Assembly: GCA_947494195.1 (NCBI GenBank)
Contig: CANLUC010000004.1
Location: 186,188-250,187, forward strand
Reading direction: 5' to 3'
From: an uncultured Nesterenkonia sp.
GTDB taxonomy: Bacteria > Actinomycetota > Actinomycetes > Actinomycetales > Micrococcaceae
DNA length: 64,000 nt
Shown: positions 1 to 8,820 of the stretch, piece by piece
Numbering within the stretch: position 1 is the stretch's first letter
How the letters are laid out: every line of letters begins with the position of its first letter
Translations under genes and position numbers: made by a program
Notes under the pieces: model-generated
Told to the model about the DNA's origin: nothing
Database searches by the model: none
Seen by the model: the letters and a program-made list of their open reading frames with translations, nothing else

Positions 1-801
1 GCTGCCGCGCAGAACCTCTCCGACCTCAATGCAATGGCGGCGAGCCCGATCTCACTGCTGGTGAGCCTGACCCTGCCGGCCGACACGCCGCTGGACTGGG
101 TGCGTGGCTTCTACCGAGGCCTCGCCACTTCGCTGCGCACGCAGGGAGCCGAACACTGCGTCGTCGCCGGGGGAGACCTGGGCTCCGGCCCGCAGATCTC
201 CGTGAGCATCACCGCGGTCGGCCGGCTTCCAGCCTCACAGCAGCCGCTGACCCGCGCGGGCGCCCACGCGGGGGACCAGGTGGCCGTCTCCGCTGCGCTG
301 GGCCGGGCGGCGGCCGGGCTGGCGCTGCTGGAGGCCGGACATGACTGCGCTCAGGAAGACCTTGCCGCCTTGCGAGACGCGCAGATCGCCCCGAGACCGG
401 CGCTGACCACCGGTGCCCAGGCCGTTCAGGCGGGCGCCACCGCGGGGATGGATCTCTCCGACGGCCTGCTGCGCGATGCCGCACGACTCGCGCGGGCCTC
501 CGGAGTCCGGATTCGGATCGACGAGGCGGTGCTGCGCGCGCAGGCGCGAGCTCTGGATCCCGCGGCCGTCGCCCTGGACCTTCCCGAGGCGCAGAGCCTA
601 CGCTGGGCCGCGGCCGGGGGTGAAGACTACGCCCTGCTGACCACGTTCCCGGCCGAGGCCGTCCTGCCGGTGGGATTCTTCCGGGTGGGAGAGGTCCTCG
701 CGCCTGAGGATCCGCAAGAGCCCGGAGACGCCGATGGCGCCCCCGAAGTGATCTTCGAGAGCGCCATCGATGAACGTGGCTGGGATTCCATGCGGACCTG
801 A
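1..801 (+). CDS. thiL: Thiamine-monophosphate kinase (5' end outside window)
   Basis: ThiL phosphorylates thiamine monophosphate to the active cofactor thiamine diphosphate in the cytoplasm. The reading frame is open from base 1, with 266 residues visible, and the first ones (NLSDLNAMAA) match the metal-binding segment that lies inside the protein, so the true start is upstream. Other family marks are GGDLGSG near residue 56, the DLSDGLL loop near 150 and GGEDYALL near 206, all typical of the PurM/ThiL ATP-binding fold. The C-terminus looks complete. It converges on ugd with a small inverted repeat between them. In mycobacteria thiL lies between the DUF3515 and DAK2 genes; here it is about 9 kb from that position. 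Confidence 0.93.
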   Translation, partial: AAAQNLSDLNAMAASPISLLVSLTLPADTPLDWVRGFYRGLATSLRTQGAEHCVVAGGDLGSGPQISVSITAVGRLPASQQPLTRAGAHAGDQVAVSAALGRAAAGLALLEAGHDCAQEDLAALRDAQIAPRPALTTGAQAVQAGATAGMDLSDGLLRDAARLARASGVRIRIDEAVLRAQARALDPAAVALDLPEAQSLRWAAAGGEDYALLTTFPAEAVLPVGFFRVGEVLAPEDPQEPGDADGAPEVIFESAIDERGWDSMRT

Positions 802-834
802 GCCCACTGCGGGCCGAAACCGCGCCCTGCGACT

Positions 835-867
835 CAGGCGCCGGTGACCATGCGAATCAGGCGCCTG
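835..867. terminator. Inverted repeat between convergent thiL and ugd
   Basis: CAGGCGCC at 835-842 is mirrored by GGCGCCTG at 860-867 across a 17-nt loop, between two genes that converge. No T-run follows on either strand, so it is at best a weak or Rho-assisted terminator. Confidence 0.35.
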
Positions 868-879
868 TGGCGCTGTGAC

Positions 880-2211
880 TCAGGCTTCGACGAAGTGGCG
901 GCCCAGCTGGGCGAAGCGCCAGCCGGCGCCTTCCCACTGTGCGGCGTCGAGCACGTTGCGGGCGTCGATGAACTGCTTCTGTCCCACCAGGGACTCGAGG
1001 TCGGCCGGGACCAGACCCTTGAACTCGTTCCACTCGGTGGTCAGCACCACCAGGTCTGCGTTGGTGACGGCCTCGGTCATCGAGTCCACGTAGCCCAGGC
1101 GCGGGAAGCGCTTGGCGGCATTCTTATTGCCCTCCGGGTCGTAGACCGCGACGTCGGCGCCGGCGCTGAAGAGCCGGACGGCCACGTCGAGCCCGGGGGA
1201 GTCTCGGACGTCGTCGGAGAGCGGCTTAAAGGCCACACCCAGCACGGCGATGCGCTTGCCGGTGAGATCCCCGGAGAGGATGTTCTCCGCCAGGTTCACC
1301 ACGCGGTCGCGGCGGCGCAGATTGATCTGGTCCATCTCGTCGAGGAACCGCATGGTGTGGTCCAGGCCGAGCTCGCCCACGCGGGTCTGCAGGGCGCGGA
1401 TGTCCTTGGGCAGGCAGCCACCGCCGAAGCCGACGCCGGCATTGAGGAACTTGCGCCCGATGCGGGTGTCGTGACCGATGGCGTCCGCGAGCGTGGTGAT
1501 GTTGCCGCCCACGGCCTCGGTGACCTCGGAGAAGGCATTGATGAAGGAGATCTTGGTGGCCAGGAACGCATTCGCGGCGACCTTGACGAGCTCGGCGGTC
1601 TCGAAGTCGGTGTTGATCCAGGGGGTGTCGCGGCCGAGGGCGTCGGAGTAGACATCGCGCAGGATGGCCTCATCGGCCGGATCCGCGGTGCCCACCACGA
1701 GGCGGTCGGGGCTGATCGTGTCCTTGACGGCGAAGCCTTCGCGCAGGAACTCGGGGTTCCAGGCCAGGGTGACGCGCACATCGGGTGCGGACTCCTCTTC
1801 GACCAGCTTGGCGAGCCGGCGCGCGGTGCCCACGGGCACGGTGGACTTGCCGACGATCAGCGCGTCCTTGGTGATGGCCCGGGCGAGCGAGGCGGTGGCC
1901 GCATCGACGAAGGTCATGTCCGCCCCGGTGCCGCCGGCCTGCTGGGGGGTGCCCACGGCGATGAAGTGCACGTCGCCCCAGGCGCCGACCGTCTCGAGAT
2001 CTGTGGTGAAACGCAGTCGGCCCGAATCCACGTGCTTGCGGATCAGTTCGGGCAGGCCGGGTTCATGGAAGGGGAGCTCTCCGCGGGAGAGCGAGTCGAT
2101 CTTCTCGGGATCAATGTCCACGCCGAGCACGTTATAGCCCAGTTCAGCCATGCATGCCGCATGGGTGGCGCCGAGGTAGCCGGTTCCGATGACGCTTATA
2201 TTCTCAATCAC
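880..2211 (-). CDS. ugd: UDP-glucose 6-dehydrogenase
   Basis: The enzyme oxidises UDP-glucose twice with NAD+ to UDP-glucuronate, a precursor for envelope glycans. The N-terminus has the Rossmann signature VIGTGYLGATHAA. The mid-section carries ELVKVAANAFLATKISF with the catalytic Lys, and GFGGGCLPKD holds the catalytic Cys near residue 266. The length (443 aa) fits the family. I chose GTG 2211 because it puts the protein start directly before the Rossmann strand and because TATGAT lies 7 nt upstream, the leaderless pattern seen across this window; ATG 2223 would add four residues. With galU at 18.4 kb the strain can go from glucose-1-phosphate to UDP-glucuronate. The neighbouring genes do not suggest an operon. 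Confidence 0.95.
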   Translation of the reverse strand: MIENISVIGTGYLGATHAACMAELGYNVLGVDIDPEKIDSLSRGELPFHEPGLPELIRKHVDSGRLRFTTDLETVGAWGDVHFIAVGTPQQAGGTGADMTFVDAATASLARAITKDALIVGKSTVPVGTARRLAKLVEEESAPDVRVTLAWNPEFLREGFAVKDTISPDRLVVGTADPADEAILRDVYSDALGRDTPWINTDFETAELVKVAANAFLATKISFINAFSEVTEAVGGNITTLADAIGHDTRIGRKFLNAGVGFGGGCLPKDIRALQTRVGELGLDHTMRFLDEMDQINLRRRDRVVNLAENILSGDLTGKRIAVLGVAFKPLSDDVRDSPGLDVAVRLFSAGADVAVYDPEGNKNAAKRFPRLGYVDSMTEAVTNADLVVLTTEWNEFKGLVPADLESLVGQKQFIDARNVLDAAQWEGAGWRFAQLGRHFVEA

Positions 2212-2218
2212 GCCCCTC

Positions 2219-2224
2219 ATCATA
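2219..2224 (-). promoter_or_regulatory. -10 hexamer of ugd
   Basis: TATGAT on the minus strand ends 7 nt before GTG 2211, so transcription would begin at or next to the start codon. No convincing -35 is visible. Confidence 0.45.
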
Positions 2225-2276
2225 AGGGTCTGAAGTGCAATTCCGGGAATACCGGTTCACGGGGGCGCCGAATCCG

Positions 2277-3200
2277 CTATTGCTCGCCCAAGCCGTGCTC
2301 CGCCGCGTCGGGGTTCTTCCGCACGAGCTCGGTCAGCTGGTGGGCGGCCTGGACGACGACGCCGGCGTATTGCCGGCCGGGCTGGCGGGTCAGCCGCTCG
2401 ATCGGTCCCGAGATGGAGACCGCCGCGATCACTCTGCCGGAGGGGCCGCGCACCGCCGCCGAGACGGAGGCGACTCCGGCTTCGCGTTCACCGAGAGATT
2501 CGCCCCAGCCGCGGCGCCGCACGCCCGCGAGCACAGTCGGGGTGAAACGTGCGCCCTGCAGGCCCTCGACGAGACGCTCATGGTCCTCCCAGGCCAGCAG
2601 CACCTGCGCGGCGGAACCAGCCTTCATGGACAGCTGGGTGCCCACCGGAATCGAATCGCGCAGTCCGATCGGGCGTTCGGCGGAGGCTACACACACCCGG
2701 GCGTCGCCTTGACGTCGGTACAGCTGCGAGCTCTCCCCCGTGGCATCGCGCAGACGCAGCAGGATCGGACCCGCGGCGGTGACCAGCCGGTCATCGCCCG
2801 CAGCGGAGGCCAGCTCGGCGAGCCGGGAACCGATCACATAGCGCCCGCGCACATCTCGGCTGAGGAACCGATGGTGGACCAGGGCGCTGGCCAGCCGGTG
2901 CACGGTCGGACGCGCCAATCCGGTGCACTCCACCAGCTGCGCCAACGAGGCCGGCCCGGCCTCCAAGGCGTCCATGATCATCACGGACTTGTCCACCACG
3001 CCGATCCCGGAGGGGGAGTGCAGCGGACGCGGTGGATCCGGGGGCAGCGTGGGTGGGGTCCCCCCGCCAGCCTCTGCGGGGCCCAGCTTCTGCGCCACCA
3101 TGCGGCGCTGCCGCGCGGTCGACGTTTGGGGTGAGTAGATCTCAGAGGACTGAGGCGGACGCGGCTCCCCGGGACGGGGCGAGGACGGCGAAGCTGGCAT
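2277..3200 (-). CDS. IclR-family regulator, LtbR-like
   Basis: This is a transcription factor with an N-terminal winged helix (DALEAGPASLAQLVECTGLA and the recognition segment ARPTVHRLASAL) followed by an IclR effector-binding domain (AERPIGLRDS, MKAGSAAQVLLAW, GVASVSAAVRGP). It is divergent from leuCD, the position of LtbR, the leucine/tryptophan biosynthesis regulator of actinobacteria, so it probably controls leuCD and itself through the palindrome at 3232-3246. ATG 3200 gives 307 aa with a Pro-rich, low-complexity first 65 residues that other family members usually lack. TATCAT 6 nt before it supports a leaderless start there. ATG 3101 or a GTG near 3001 remain possible. The effector is unknown. 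Confidence 0.85.
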   Translation of the reverse strand: MPASPSSPRPGEPRPPQSSEIYSPQTSTARQRRMVAQKLGPAEAGGGTPPTLPPDPPRPLHSPSGIGVVDKSVMIMDALEAGPASLAQLVECTGLARPTVHRLASALVHHRFLSRDVRGRYVIGSRLAELASAAGDDRLVTAAGPILLRLRDATGESSQLYRRQGDARVCVASAERPIGLRDSIPVGTQLSMKAGSAAQVLLAWEDHERLVEGLQGARFTPTVLAGVRRRGWGESLGEREAGVASVSAAVRGPSGRVIAAVSISGPIERLTRQPGRQYAGVVVQAAHQLTELVRKNPDAAEHGLGEQ

Positions 3201-3206
3201 GGGTCC

Positions 3207-3212
3207 ATGATA
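3207..3212 (-). promoter_or_regulatory. -10 hexamer of the IclR-type regulator
   Basis: Minus-strand TATCAT lies 6 nt before ATG 3200, in leaderless spacing. The palindrome at 3232-3246 sits just upstream, roughly where the -35 would be. Confidence 0.4.
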
Positions 3213-3231
3213 CTGGCAATCCGACCGACGA

Positions 3232-3246
3232 TCTCAGATAATGAGA
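3232..3246. promoter_or_regulatory. Candidate LtbR operator between regulator and leuC
   Basis: TCTCAGATAATGAGA is a perfect TCTCA-N5-TGAGA palindrome in the divergent regulator/leuC interval. It contains GATAAT (3237-3242), which with TGGCAA at 3214-3219 and a 17-nt spacer could be the leuC promoter. Repressor binding would then block leuCD directly. A second possible leuC -10, TAGTAT, is at 3291-3296. Confidence 0.6.
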
Positions 3247-3318
3247 CCTCTGCGGCCGGGTATAGATGCCGCCGTGCATTGGTGTTTCTCTAGTATGTGA
3301 GCCCATCAGGAGGATCCC

Positions 3319-4752
3319 ATGGCAGAGAAGCCACTCACATTGCCTGAAAAGGTCTGGCGCGATCACGTGGTCGTCCCCGGCAAAGAATCCGATGGTCAGC
3401 GTTCCCCTGACCTTCTCTACATCGATCTGCACCTGGTCCATGAGGTCACGAGCCCGCAGGCCTTCGAGGGCCTGCGGCTGGCCGGACGGCCCGTCCGCCG
3501 TCCGGACCTGACCATCGCCACGGAGGACCACAACACTCCCACCCTGGAGATCGACAAACCCATCGCGGACCCCATCTCGCGCAAGCAGGTGGACACGCTG
3601 CGCGCCAACGCCGAAGAGTTCGGCGTACGCATCCATTCCCTCGGCGATGCCGACCAGGGCATCGTCCACGTGGTGGGTCCCCAGCTCGGCCTGACCCAGC
3701 CCGGAATGACCGTGGTCTGTGGCGACTCGCACACCTCCACCCATGGAGCCTTCGGCGCGCTGGCGATGGGCATCGGCACCTCCGAGGTGGAGCATGTGCT
3801 CGCCACGCAGACCCTGCCGCTGAAGCCCTTCAAGACCATGGCCATCACCGTCAACGGGTCGCTGCGCCCAGGGGTCAGCTCCAAGGACATCATCCTGGCG
3901 GTCATCGCCGAGATCGGCACCGGCGGCGGACAGGGCTACGTCCTGGAATACCGCGGGAGCGCCATCGAGGAGCTCTCCATGGATGCACGGATGACCATCT
4001 GCAACATGTCCATCGAAGCCGGCGCGCGCGCCGGAATGATCGGGCCGGATGCGACCACCTTCGAGTTCATCCAGGGCCGTCCGCATGCTCCTCAGGGAGA
4101 GGACTGGGACGCCGCCGTCGAATACTGGACCTCCCTGCGCACCGATGAAGGCGCCGTCTTCGACGCCGAGGTCATCCTCGACGCCGACACCCTGGATCCG
4201 TTCGTCACCTGGGGAACCAACCCCGGCCAGGGCGTGAGCCTCAACGGCACGGTCCCCGCACCGACCGACTTCACCGACGACGTCGCCCGCGAATCTGCTG
4301 AACGGGCGCTCACCTACATGGACCTCACCCCGGGCACCCCGATGAAAGACATTCGGGTGGACACCGTCTTCCTGGGCTCCTGCACCAACTCCCGCATGGA
4401 AGACCTGCGCGCCGCCGCGGAGATCATCGCCGGACGCGAGAAGGATCCGGAAGTCCGCATGATCGTGGTCCCCGGCTCCGCGAAGGTCCGACTGCAGGCC
4501 GAGGCCGAGGGGCTTGACCAGGTGTTCAAGGACTTCGGGGCAGAATGGCGCTTTGCCGGCTGCTCCATGTGCCTGGGCATGAACCCCGATCAGCTCGCCC
4601 CCGGAGAGCGCTGCGCCTCCACCTCCAACCGCAACTTCGAGGGTCGACAGGGCAAGGGTGGCCGGACCCACCTGGTCTCACCCGTGGTGGCCGCCGCGAC
4701 TGCCATCCGTGGCACGCTCTCCGCTCCTGCCGACATCCTGGTCCCCGCCTGA
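3319..4752 (+). CDS. leuC: 3-isopropylmalate dehydratase large subunit
   Basis: LeuC with LeuD isomerises 2-isopropylmalate to 3-isopropylmalate in leucine biosynthesis. It is a 4Fe-4S aconitase-family protein. The cluster ligands are Cys355 ([11 protein letters not shown]) and Cys415/Cys418 ([13 protein letters not shown]). [20 protein letters not shown] is the substrate-binding signature. The length of 477 aa is normal. ATG 3319 follows an AGGAGGA ribosome site at 3308-3314. leuD begins 78 nt downstream, and the pair is probably controlled by the divergent IclR-type regulator. Confidence 0.98.
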   Translation: MAEKPLTLPEKVWRDHVVVPGKESDGQRSPDLLYIDLHLVHEVTSPQAFEGLRLAGRPVRRPDLTIATEDHNTPTLEIDKPIADPISRKQVDTLRANAEEFGVRIHSLGDADQGIVHVVGPQLGLTQPGMTVVCGDSHTSTHGAFGALAMGIGTSEVEHVLATQTLPLKPFKTMAITVNGSLRPGVSSKDIILAVIAEIGTGGGQGYVLEYRGSAIEELSMDARMTICNMSIEAGARAGMIGPDATTFEFIQGRPHAPQGEDWDAAVEYWTSLRTDEGAVFDAEVILDADTLDPFVTWGTNPGQGVSLNGTVPAPTDFTDDVARESAERALTYMDLTPGTPMKDIRVDTVFLGSCTNSRMEDLRAAAEIIAGREKDPEVRMIVVPGSAKVRLQAEAEGLDQVFKDFGAEWRFAGCSMCLGMNPDQLAPGERCASTSNRNFEGRQGKGGRTHLVSPVVAAATAIRGTLSAPADILVPA

Positions 4753-4830
4753 CACCGCTCACCCTCCGCACACCGTCAGTCCTGAGCTCCGTTCTCGAGA
4801 GCCGAAGCTCGACAGCCAAAGAAGGTCATC

Positions 4831-5430
4831 ATGGAACCCATCACCACGCACACCGGCGTCGGTGTCCCGCTGAAGCAGTCGAACGTGGACACCGACCAGA
4901 TCATCCCGGCCGTGTACCTGAAGCGGATCACCAAGACCGGGTTCGAGGACGCGCTGTTCTCGTCCTGGCGCAAGGACCCCAGCTTTGTGCTCAACCAGCC
5001 CACCTACCAGCACGGCTCTGTTCTGGTAGCCGGTTCGGACTTCGGCACCGGATCCTCCCGTGAACACGCGGTCTGGGCGCTCAAGGACTACGGCTTCCGC
5101 GCCGTCATCTCCTCGCGCTTCGCCGACATCTTCTACGGGAACTCCGCGAAGCAGGGACTGCTCGCCGCCAAGGTCGCCCAGCCCGATGTGGAGCTGATCT
5201 GGAAGGAGCTGGAGAACAATCCCGGCATCGAGATCACCGTGGACCTGGTGAACCGCACCGTGACCTGCGGGACCATCGAGACCAGCTTCGAGATCGACAA
5301 CTACACCCGCTGGCGCCTTCTCGAAGGGCTGGACGATATCTCGCTCACACTGCGCGAGGAGTCAGCCGTGGAGACCTTCGAGGCCACTCGGCCCGGATTC
5401 AAGCCGAAAACCCTGCCAGCAAAGGTCTGA
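4831..5430 (+). CDS. leuD: 3-isopropylmalate dehydratase small subunit
   Basis: This is the swivel-domain partner of LeuC. The conserved [13 protein letters not shown] segment near residues 72-84 binds substrate, and the 199-aa length is typical. GAAGG at 4821-4825 is 5 nt before ATG 4831. It is co-transcribed with leuC. The 144 nt to murA carry a possible new promoter, so murA may be expressed separately. Confidence 0.98.
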   Translation: MEPITTHTGVGVPLKQSNVDTDQIIPAVYLKRITKTGFEDALFSSWRKDPSFVLNQPTYQHGSVLVAGSDFGTGSSREHAVWALKDYGFRAVISSRFADIFYGNSAKQGLLAAKVAQPDVELIWKELENNPGIEITVDLVNRTVTCGTIETSFEIDNYTRWRLLEGLDDISLTLREESAVETFEATRPGFKPKTLPAKV

Positions 5431-5523
5431 AGCCGCCGCGGCCCTGCAGTGCCCGAGGCCTCCTTGATGGAATCGTTGTCTCAGCCAGCGGCGGAACTGG
5501 GAAGGGATCCCAGCGGTGTTGGT

Positions 5524-5529
5524 TACAGT
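5524..5529 (+). promoter_or_regulatory. Possible -10 hexamer of murA
   Basis: TACAGT lies 46 nt before the preferred murA start at 5575 and only 3 nt before the alternative ATG 5533, which argues against 5533. No clear -35 is seen. Confidence 0.3.
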
Positions 5530-5574
5530 GGCATGGCTACATTCCGCGTCACCGAAGAAGGGACTTCCAGTCCA

Positions 5575-6897
5575 ATGGCCAAGCTGCTCACCGTCCAGGG
5601 TGGAAAGCCACTAGAGGGATCCGTCCATGTCAGGGGCGCCAAGAACCTGGTTCCCAAGGCGATGGTCGCGGCCCTGCTGGGCAGCGAACCCTCCCAGCTG
5701 CGCAATGTCCCGGAGATCAAAGACGTCGAGATCGTCACCAATCTGCTGCAGATCCACGGCGTCAAGGTCGACGCCGACCCTGCCACCGGCGACCTCACGC
5801 TTGACCCGCGAGACACCTACAGCGCCGCGCATTCGGAGATCGACGCCTATGCCGGGGACTCCCGCATCCCGATCCTCTTCTGCGGGCCGCTGATGCATCA
5901 GAACGGAGAGGCGTTCATCCCCGATCTCGGCGGATGCAGGATCGGTGACCGACCGATCAACTACCACCTCGAGGTGCTGCGCAACTTCGGCGCCGTCGTC
6001 GACAAGACCCCCACGGGCATCCACATCTCCGCCCCCCGCGGGCTCAAGGGCGCCAAGCTCACGCTTCCCTTCCCCTCAGTGGGTGCCACCGAACAGGTGC
6101 TGCTCACCGCAGTCCTGGCTGAGGGCATCACCGAGCTGGACAACGCGGCAGTCGAGCCGGAGATCCACGACCTGATCGCGATCCTGCAGCAGATGGGTGC
6201 GATCATCACGGTCTTCACCGACCGGGTCATCCGCATCGAGGGTGTGGAGCGCCTCTCCGGCTACCGCCACCGCGCCATCCCCGACCGCAACGAGTCGGCC
6301 TCCTGGGCCTCCGCCGCGCTGGTCACCCAGGGCGACATCTACGTCAAGGGCGCCGCCCAGCGGGACCTCACCGCGTTCCTGAACACCTACCGCAAGATCG
6401 GCGGCGAGTTCTCCGTCGACGATGAGGGCATCCGCTTCTGGCACGCGGGACACCCGCTGAAGCCGCTGGTGCTGGAGACCGACGTGCACCCAGGCTTCAT
6501 GACCGACTGGCAGCAGCCGCTGGTCGTGGCCCTCACCCAGGCGCACGGCGTCTCCATCGTCCACGAGACGGTCTACGAGAACCGCTTCGGCTTCACCGAG
6601 GCGCTGGAACGCATGGGCGCCTCCATCCAGCTGCACCGGGAATGCCTGGGCTCGAGCCCCTGCCGCTTCGGGCAGCGCAACTTCCTGCACTCTGCCGTGA
6701 TCTCCGGACCCGTGGAGCTCAAGGGTGCCGAGATCAACGTCCCAGATCTGCGCGGAGGCTTCTCCCACCTCATCGCGGCGCTTGCGGCGAAGGGCACCTC
6801 GACGGTGACCGGCATCGAGGTCATCAACCGTGGATACGAGCACTTCATGGACAAGCTCGTCGGACTCGGTGCGGATGTCGAGATGTCCGAACGCTGA
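5575..6897 (+). CDS. murA: UDP-N-acetylglucosamine 1-carboxyvinyltransferase
   Basis: MurA transfers enolpyruvate from PEP to UDP-GlcNAc, the first committed step of peptidoglycan synthesis, in the cytoplasm. The N-terminal GGKPLEGSVHVRGAKN holds the conserved Lys/Asn pair. The active-site loop LGGCRIGDRP has Cys at about residue 121 (Cys115 in E. coli), whereas mycobacteria have Asp there and are fosfomycin resistant. The repeated alpha/beta domains give 440 aa. ATG 5575 is chosen because MAKLLTVQGGKPLEG is the family N-terminus and GAAGGGA precedes it; ATG 5533 and 5449 would add unconserved residues. It begins a run with plsC, gpsA and ddl. Confidence 0.95.
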   Translation: MAKLLTVQGGKPLEGSVHVRGAKNLVPKAMVAALLGSEPSQLRNVPEIKDVEIVTNLLQIHGVKVDADPATGDLTLDPRDTYSAAHSEIDAYAGDSRIPILFCGPLMHQNGEAFIPDLGGCRIGDRPINYHLEVLRNFGAVVDKTPTGIHISAPRGLKGAKLTLPFPSVGATEQVLLTAVLAEGITELDNAAVEPEIHDLIAILQQMGAIITVFTDRVIRIEGVERLSGYRHRAIPDRNESASWASAALVTQGDIYVKGAAQRDLTAFLNTYRKIGGEFSVDDEGIRFWHAGHPLKPLVLETDVHPGFMTDWQQPLVVALTQAHGVSIVHETVYENRFGFTEALERMGASIQLHRECLGSSPCRFGQRNFLHSAVISGPVELKGAEINVPDLRGGFSHLIAALAAKGTSTVTGIEVINRGYEHFMDKLVGLGADVEMSER

Positions 6898-6921
6898 TTC
6901 TGGCCGGTAGGGTTGATCTCT

Positions 6922-7800
6922 GTGACCGACCACAGCAGCGACCCAGCACCCATCGAGGGCCGACGCCCCCCGAAACCTCGAGATCCTCGCGGTAGAGCAG
7001 CCCTGCGGGCGGATGAGGTGGACTACACCGTGGGACGCGGCACCCGGATCGGATTCGGGGTGACCGCCGCGGCCGCCGTCCCCGTGCTCAACCTGCTGCT
7101 GGGACGCAGCTGGCGAGGCTTGGACACGCTGCCGGACGAAGGGTTCATCGTCGTGTCCAACCACATCAGCGAGGCGGACCCGCTGGCGGTGGCGCACGCG
7201 GTCTACCGCAGCGGCCATACCTTCCACTTCATGACCAAGGACTCGCTGTTCAGGGTTCCGTTGCTGGGCAGGCTCCTCAGCGGGCTCAAGCAGATTCCGG
7301 TGAGCCGGGACAGTCGGACCGATGCGCGCCGCTCGCTCGACGCGGCGCGCGATGTCCTCTCCGCAGGTGGCGCAATCATGATCTACCCCGAGGGCACGCT
7401 CACCCGCGATCCCGAGGGCTGGCCCATGCGCGCCAAGACGGGCGCGGCGCGACTGGCGCTGAGCACCGGCGCACCGCTGATCCCGATCACCCACTGGGGC
7501 GTCCAGGACTTCTTCGGGACCTACGCCAAGCTGCCGAAGGTTCTGCCCCGCAAGCGCTACCGGCTCACCGTGGGCCAGGAGATCGACCTCGCCGACCTGC
7601 GCGCGGTCCCGATGACCCGAGCGGTGCTCACCGAGGCCACTGAGCGCATCGAATCCGCGCTCACCGAGGGCGTCGCCGCACTGCGCGGCGAAGAGCCCCC
7701 GGAGCTGATCTGGGATCGCAGCCTGCGCCAGCGGGTGCCGCGCAAGCAGCCCCGCGGCGGACGCGCGCCGAAGTCCACGCCCGAGGAGGGTTCACCGTGA
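6922..7800 (+). CDS. 1-acyl-sn-glycerol-3-phosphate acyltransferase family protein
   Basis: This PlsC-type acyltransferase probably acylates lysophosphatidic acid at the membrane. The HX4D motif is in SNHISEADPLAVA, the substrate motif is YPEGTLTRDPEGW, and a hydrophobic stretch before the first motif may anchor it. The start is GTG 6922, or TTG 6913 three codons earlier; GGTAGGG lies upstream. The C-terminus is Arg/Lys-rich. Its stop overlaps gpsA by 4 nt, so phospholipid precursor supply and acylation are coupled. A second family member is at 60516. The exact acyl acceptor is not proven. Confidence 0.9.
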   Translation: MTDHSSDPAPIEGRRPPKPRDPRGRAALRADEVDYTVGRGTRIGFGVTAAAAVPVLNLLLGRSWRGLDTLPDEGFIVVSNHISEADPLAVAHAVYRSGHTFHFMTKDSLFRVPLLGRLLSGLKQIPVSRDSRTDARRSLDAARDVLSAGGAIMIYPEGTLTRDPEGWPMRAKTGAARLALSTGAPLIPITHWGVQDFFGTYAKLPKVLPRKRYRLTVGQEIDLADLRAVPMTRAVLTEATERIESALTEGVAALRGEEPPELIWDRSLRQRVPRKQPRGGRAPKSTPEEGSP

Positions 7801-8816
7801 CCACGATCGCTGTGCTGGGCGCCGGCAGCTGGGGCACCACCTTCGCCAAGGTCCTCGCCGACGCCGCCGTGACGGGGGGCCAGGAGACCAGCGTGACGCT
7901 GTGGGCCCGCCGCGCCGAAGTGGCCGCTGAGATCAACGGGGCCCATACGAACACGACCTACCTGGGGGAGACCGCACTTCCCGAGATGATCACCGCGACG
8001 AGCGACCTGGCCGAGGCGGTCACGGGCGCCGAGATCGTCGTGCTCGCCGTGCCGGCCCAGTCGCTGCGCTCTCACCTGAGCGTGGTCCGGGAGAATCTCC
8101 ACCCCGCGGCGGTGCTGGTCTCGCTGATCAAGGGTCTCGAACGTGGAACGGATCTGCGCATGTCGGAGGTCATCGCGGCGGAGCTTGCCGTGGGTCCCGA
8201 CCGCAGCGTGGTCATCTCCGGTCCCAACCTCGCGATGGAGATCGCCCGCGAGGAGCCCACCGCCTCAGTGGTCGCCTGCGCCGAGGAGTCCGTGGCCGAG
8301 CGGATAGCCGCCCTGTGCAACAACGCCTACTTCCGCCCCTACACGAACACCGATGTGATCGGCGTCGAGATCGCCGGAATCGTCAAGAACGTGATCGCGC
8401 TCGCCGTGGGGATCTGTGACGGACAGAAGCTCGGGGACAACTCCAAGGCTTCGGTCATCACCCGCGGACTCGCCGAGACCACCCGACTCGCCACCGAGCT
8501 GGGCGGAACGCTGGAGACCTTCTCCGGGCTCGCCGGGCTGGGTGACCTCGTCGCGACCTGCGCCTCACCGCTGTCCCGCAACCGCAGCGCCGGGCGCCTC
8601 CTGGGCGAGGGCCTCACCGCCGAGCAGGTCACCGAGCAGCTCTCGCAGACCGCCGAGGGCATGAAGTCAGGCTCCGCCGTCGTGGAGCTCGCCCGTCAGC
8701 ACCAGGTGGAGATGCCCATCTGCGAAGCTGTAGTGGCCGTGCTCGAGGGAAAGCTGACGGTGGACCGTTTGGCTTCTCTGCTGCTCGCCCGAGACCTCAA
8801 AGCCGAAGGAAAGTAA
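7797..8816 (+). CDS. gpsA: Glycerol-3-phosphate dehydrogenase [NAD(P)+]
   Basis: GpsA reduces dihydroxyacetone phosphate to sn-glycerol-3-phosphate for phospholipid synthesis. The N-terminal dinucleotide fold has GAGSWGTTFAKVLAD. ISGPNLAMEIA and KNVIALAVGICDG, with the catalytic Lys, form the active site. The length (339 aa) is normal. GTG 7797 overlaps the acyltransferase stop (GTGA), indicating translational coupling. ddl follows 4 nt after the stop. Confidence 0.97.
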   Translation: MTTIAVLGAGSWGTTFAKVLADAAVTGGQETSVTLWARRAEVAAEINGAHTNTTYLGETALPEMITATSDLAEAVTGAEIVVLAVPAQSLRSHLSVVRENLHPAAVLVSLIKGLERGTDLRMSEVIAAELAVGPDRSVVISGPNLAMEIAREEPTASVVACAEESVAERIAALCNNAYFRPYTNTDVIGVEIAGIVKNVIALAVGICDGQKLGDNSKASVITRGLAETTRLATELGGTLETFSGLAGLGDLVATCASPLSRNRSAGRLLGEGLTAEQVTEQLSQTAEGMKSGSAVVELARQHQVEMPICEAVVAVLEGKLTVDRLASLLLARDLKAEGK

Positions 8817-8820
8817 AGCC

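Noticed and set aside
844-2712. Long plus-strand frame (622 aa) over ugd
   Set aside because: It mirrors the ugd frame on the other strand and encodes a His/Val/Gly-rich sequence typical of antisense shadow frames in GC-rich DNA. ugd itself has clear motifs.
3142-4671. Minus-strand frame (509 aa) over leuC
   Set aside because: Antisense shadow of leuC with no recognisable domain.
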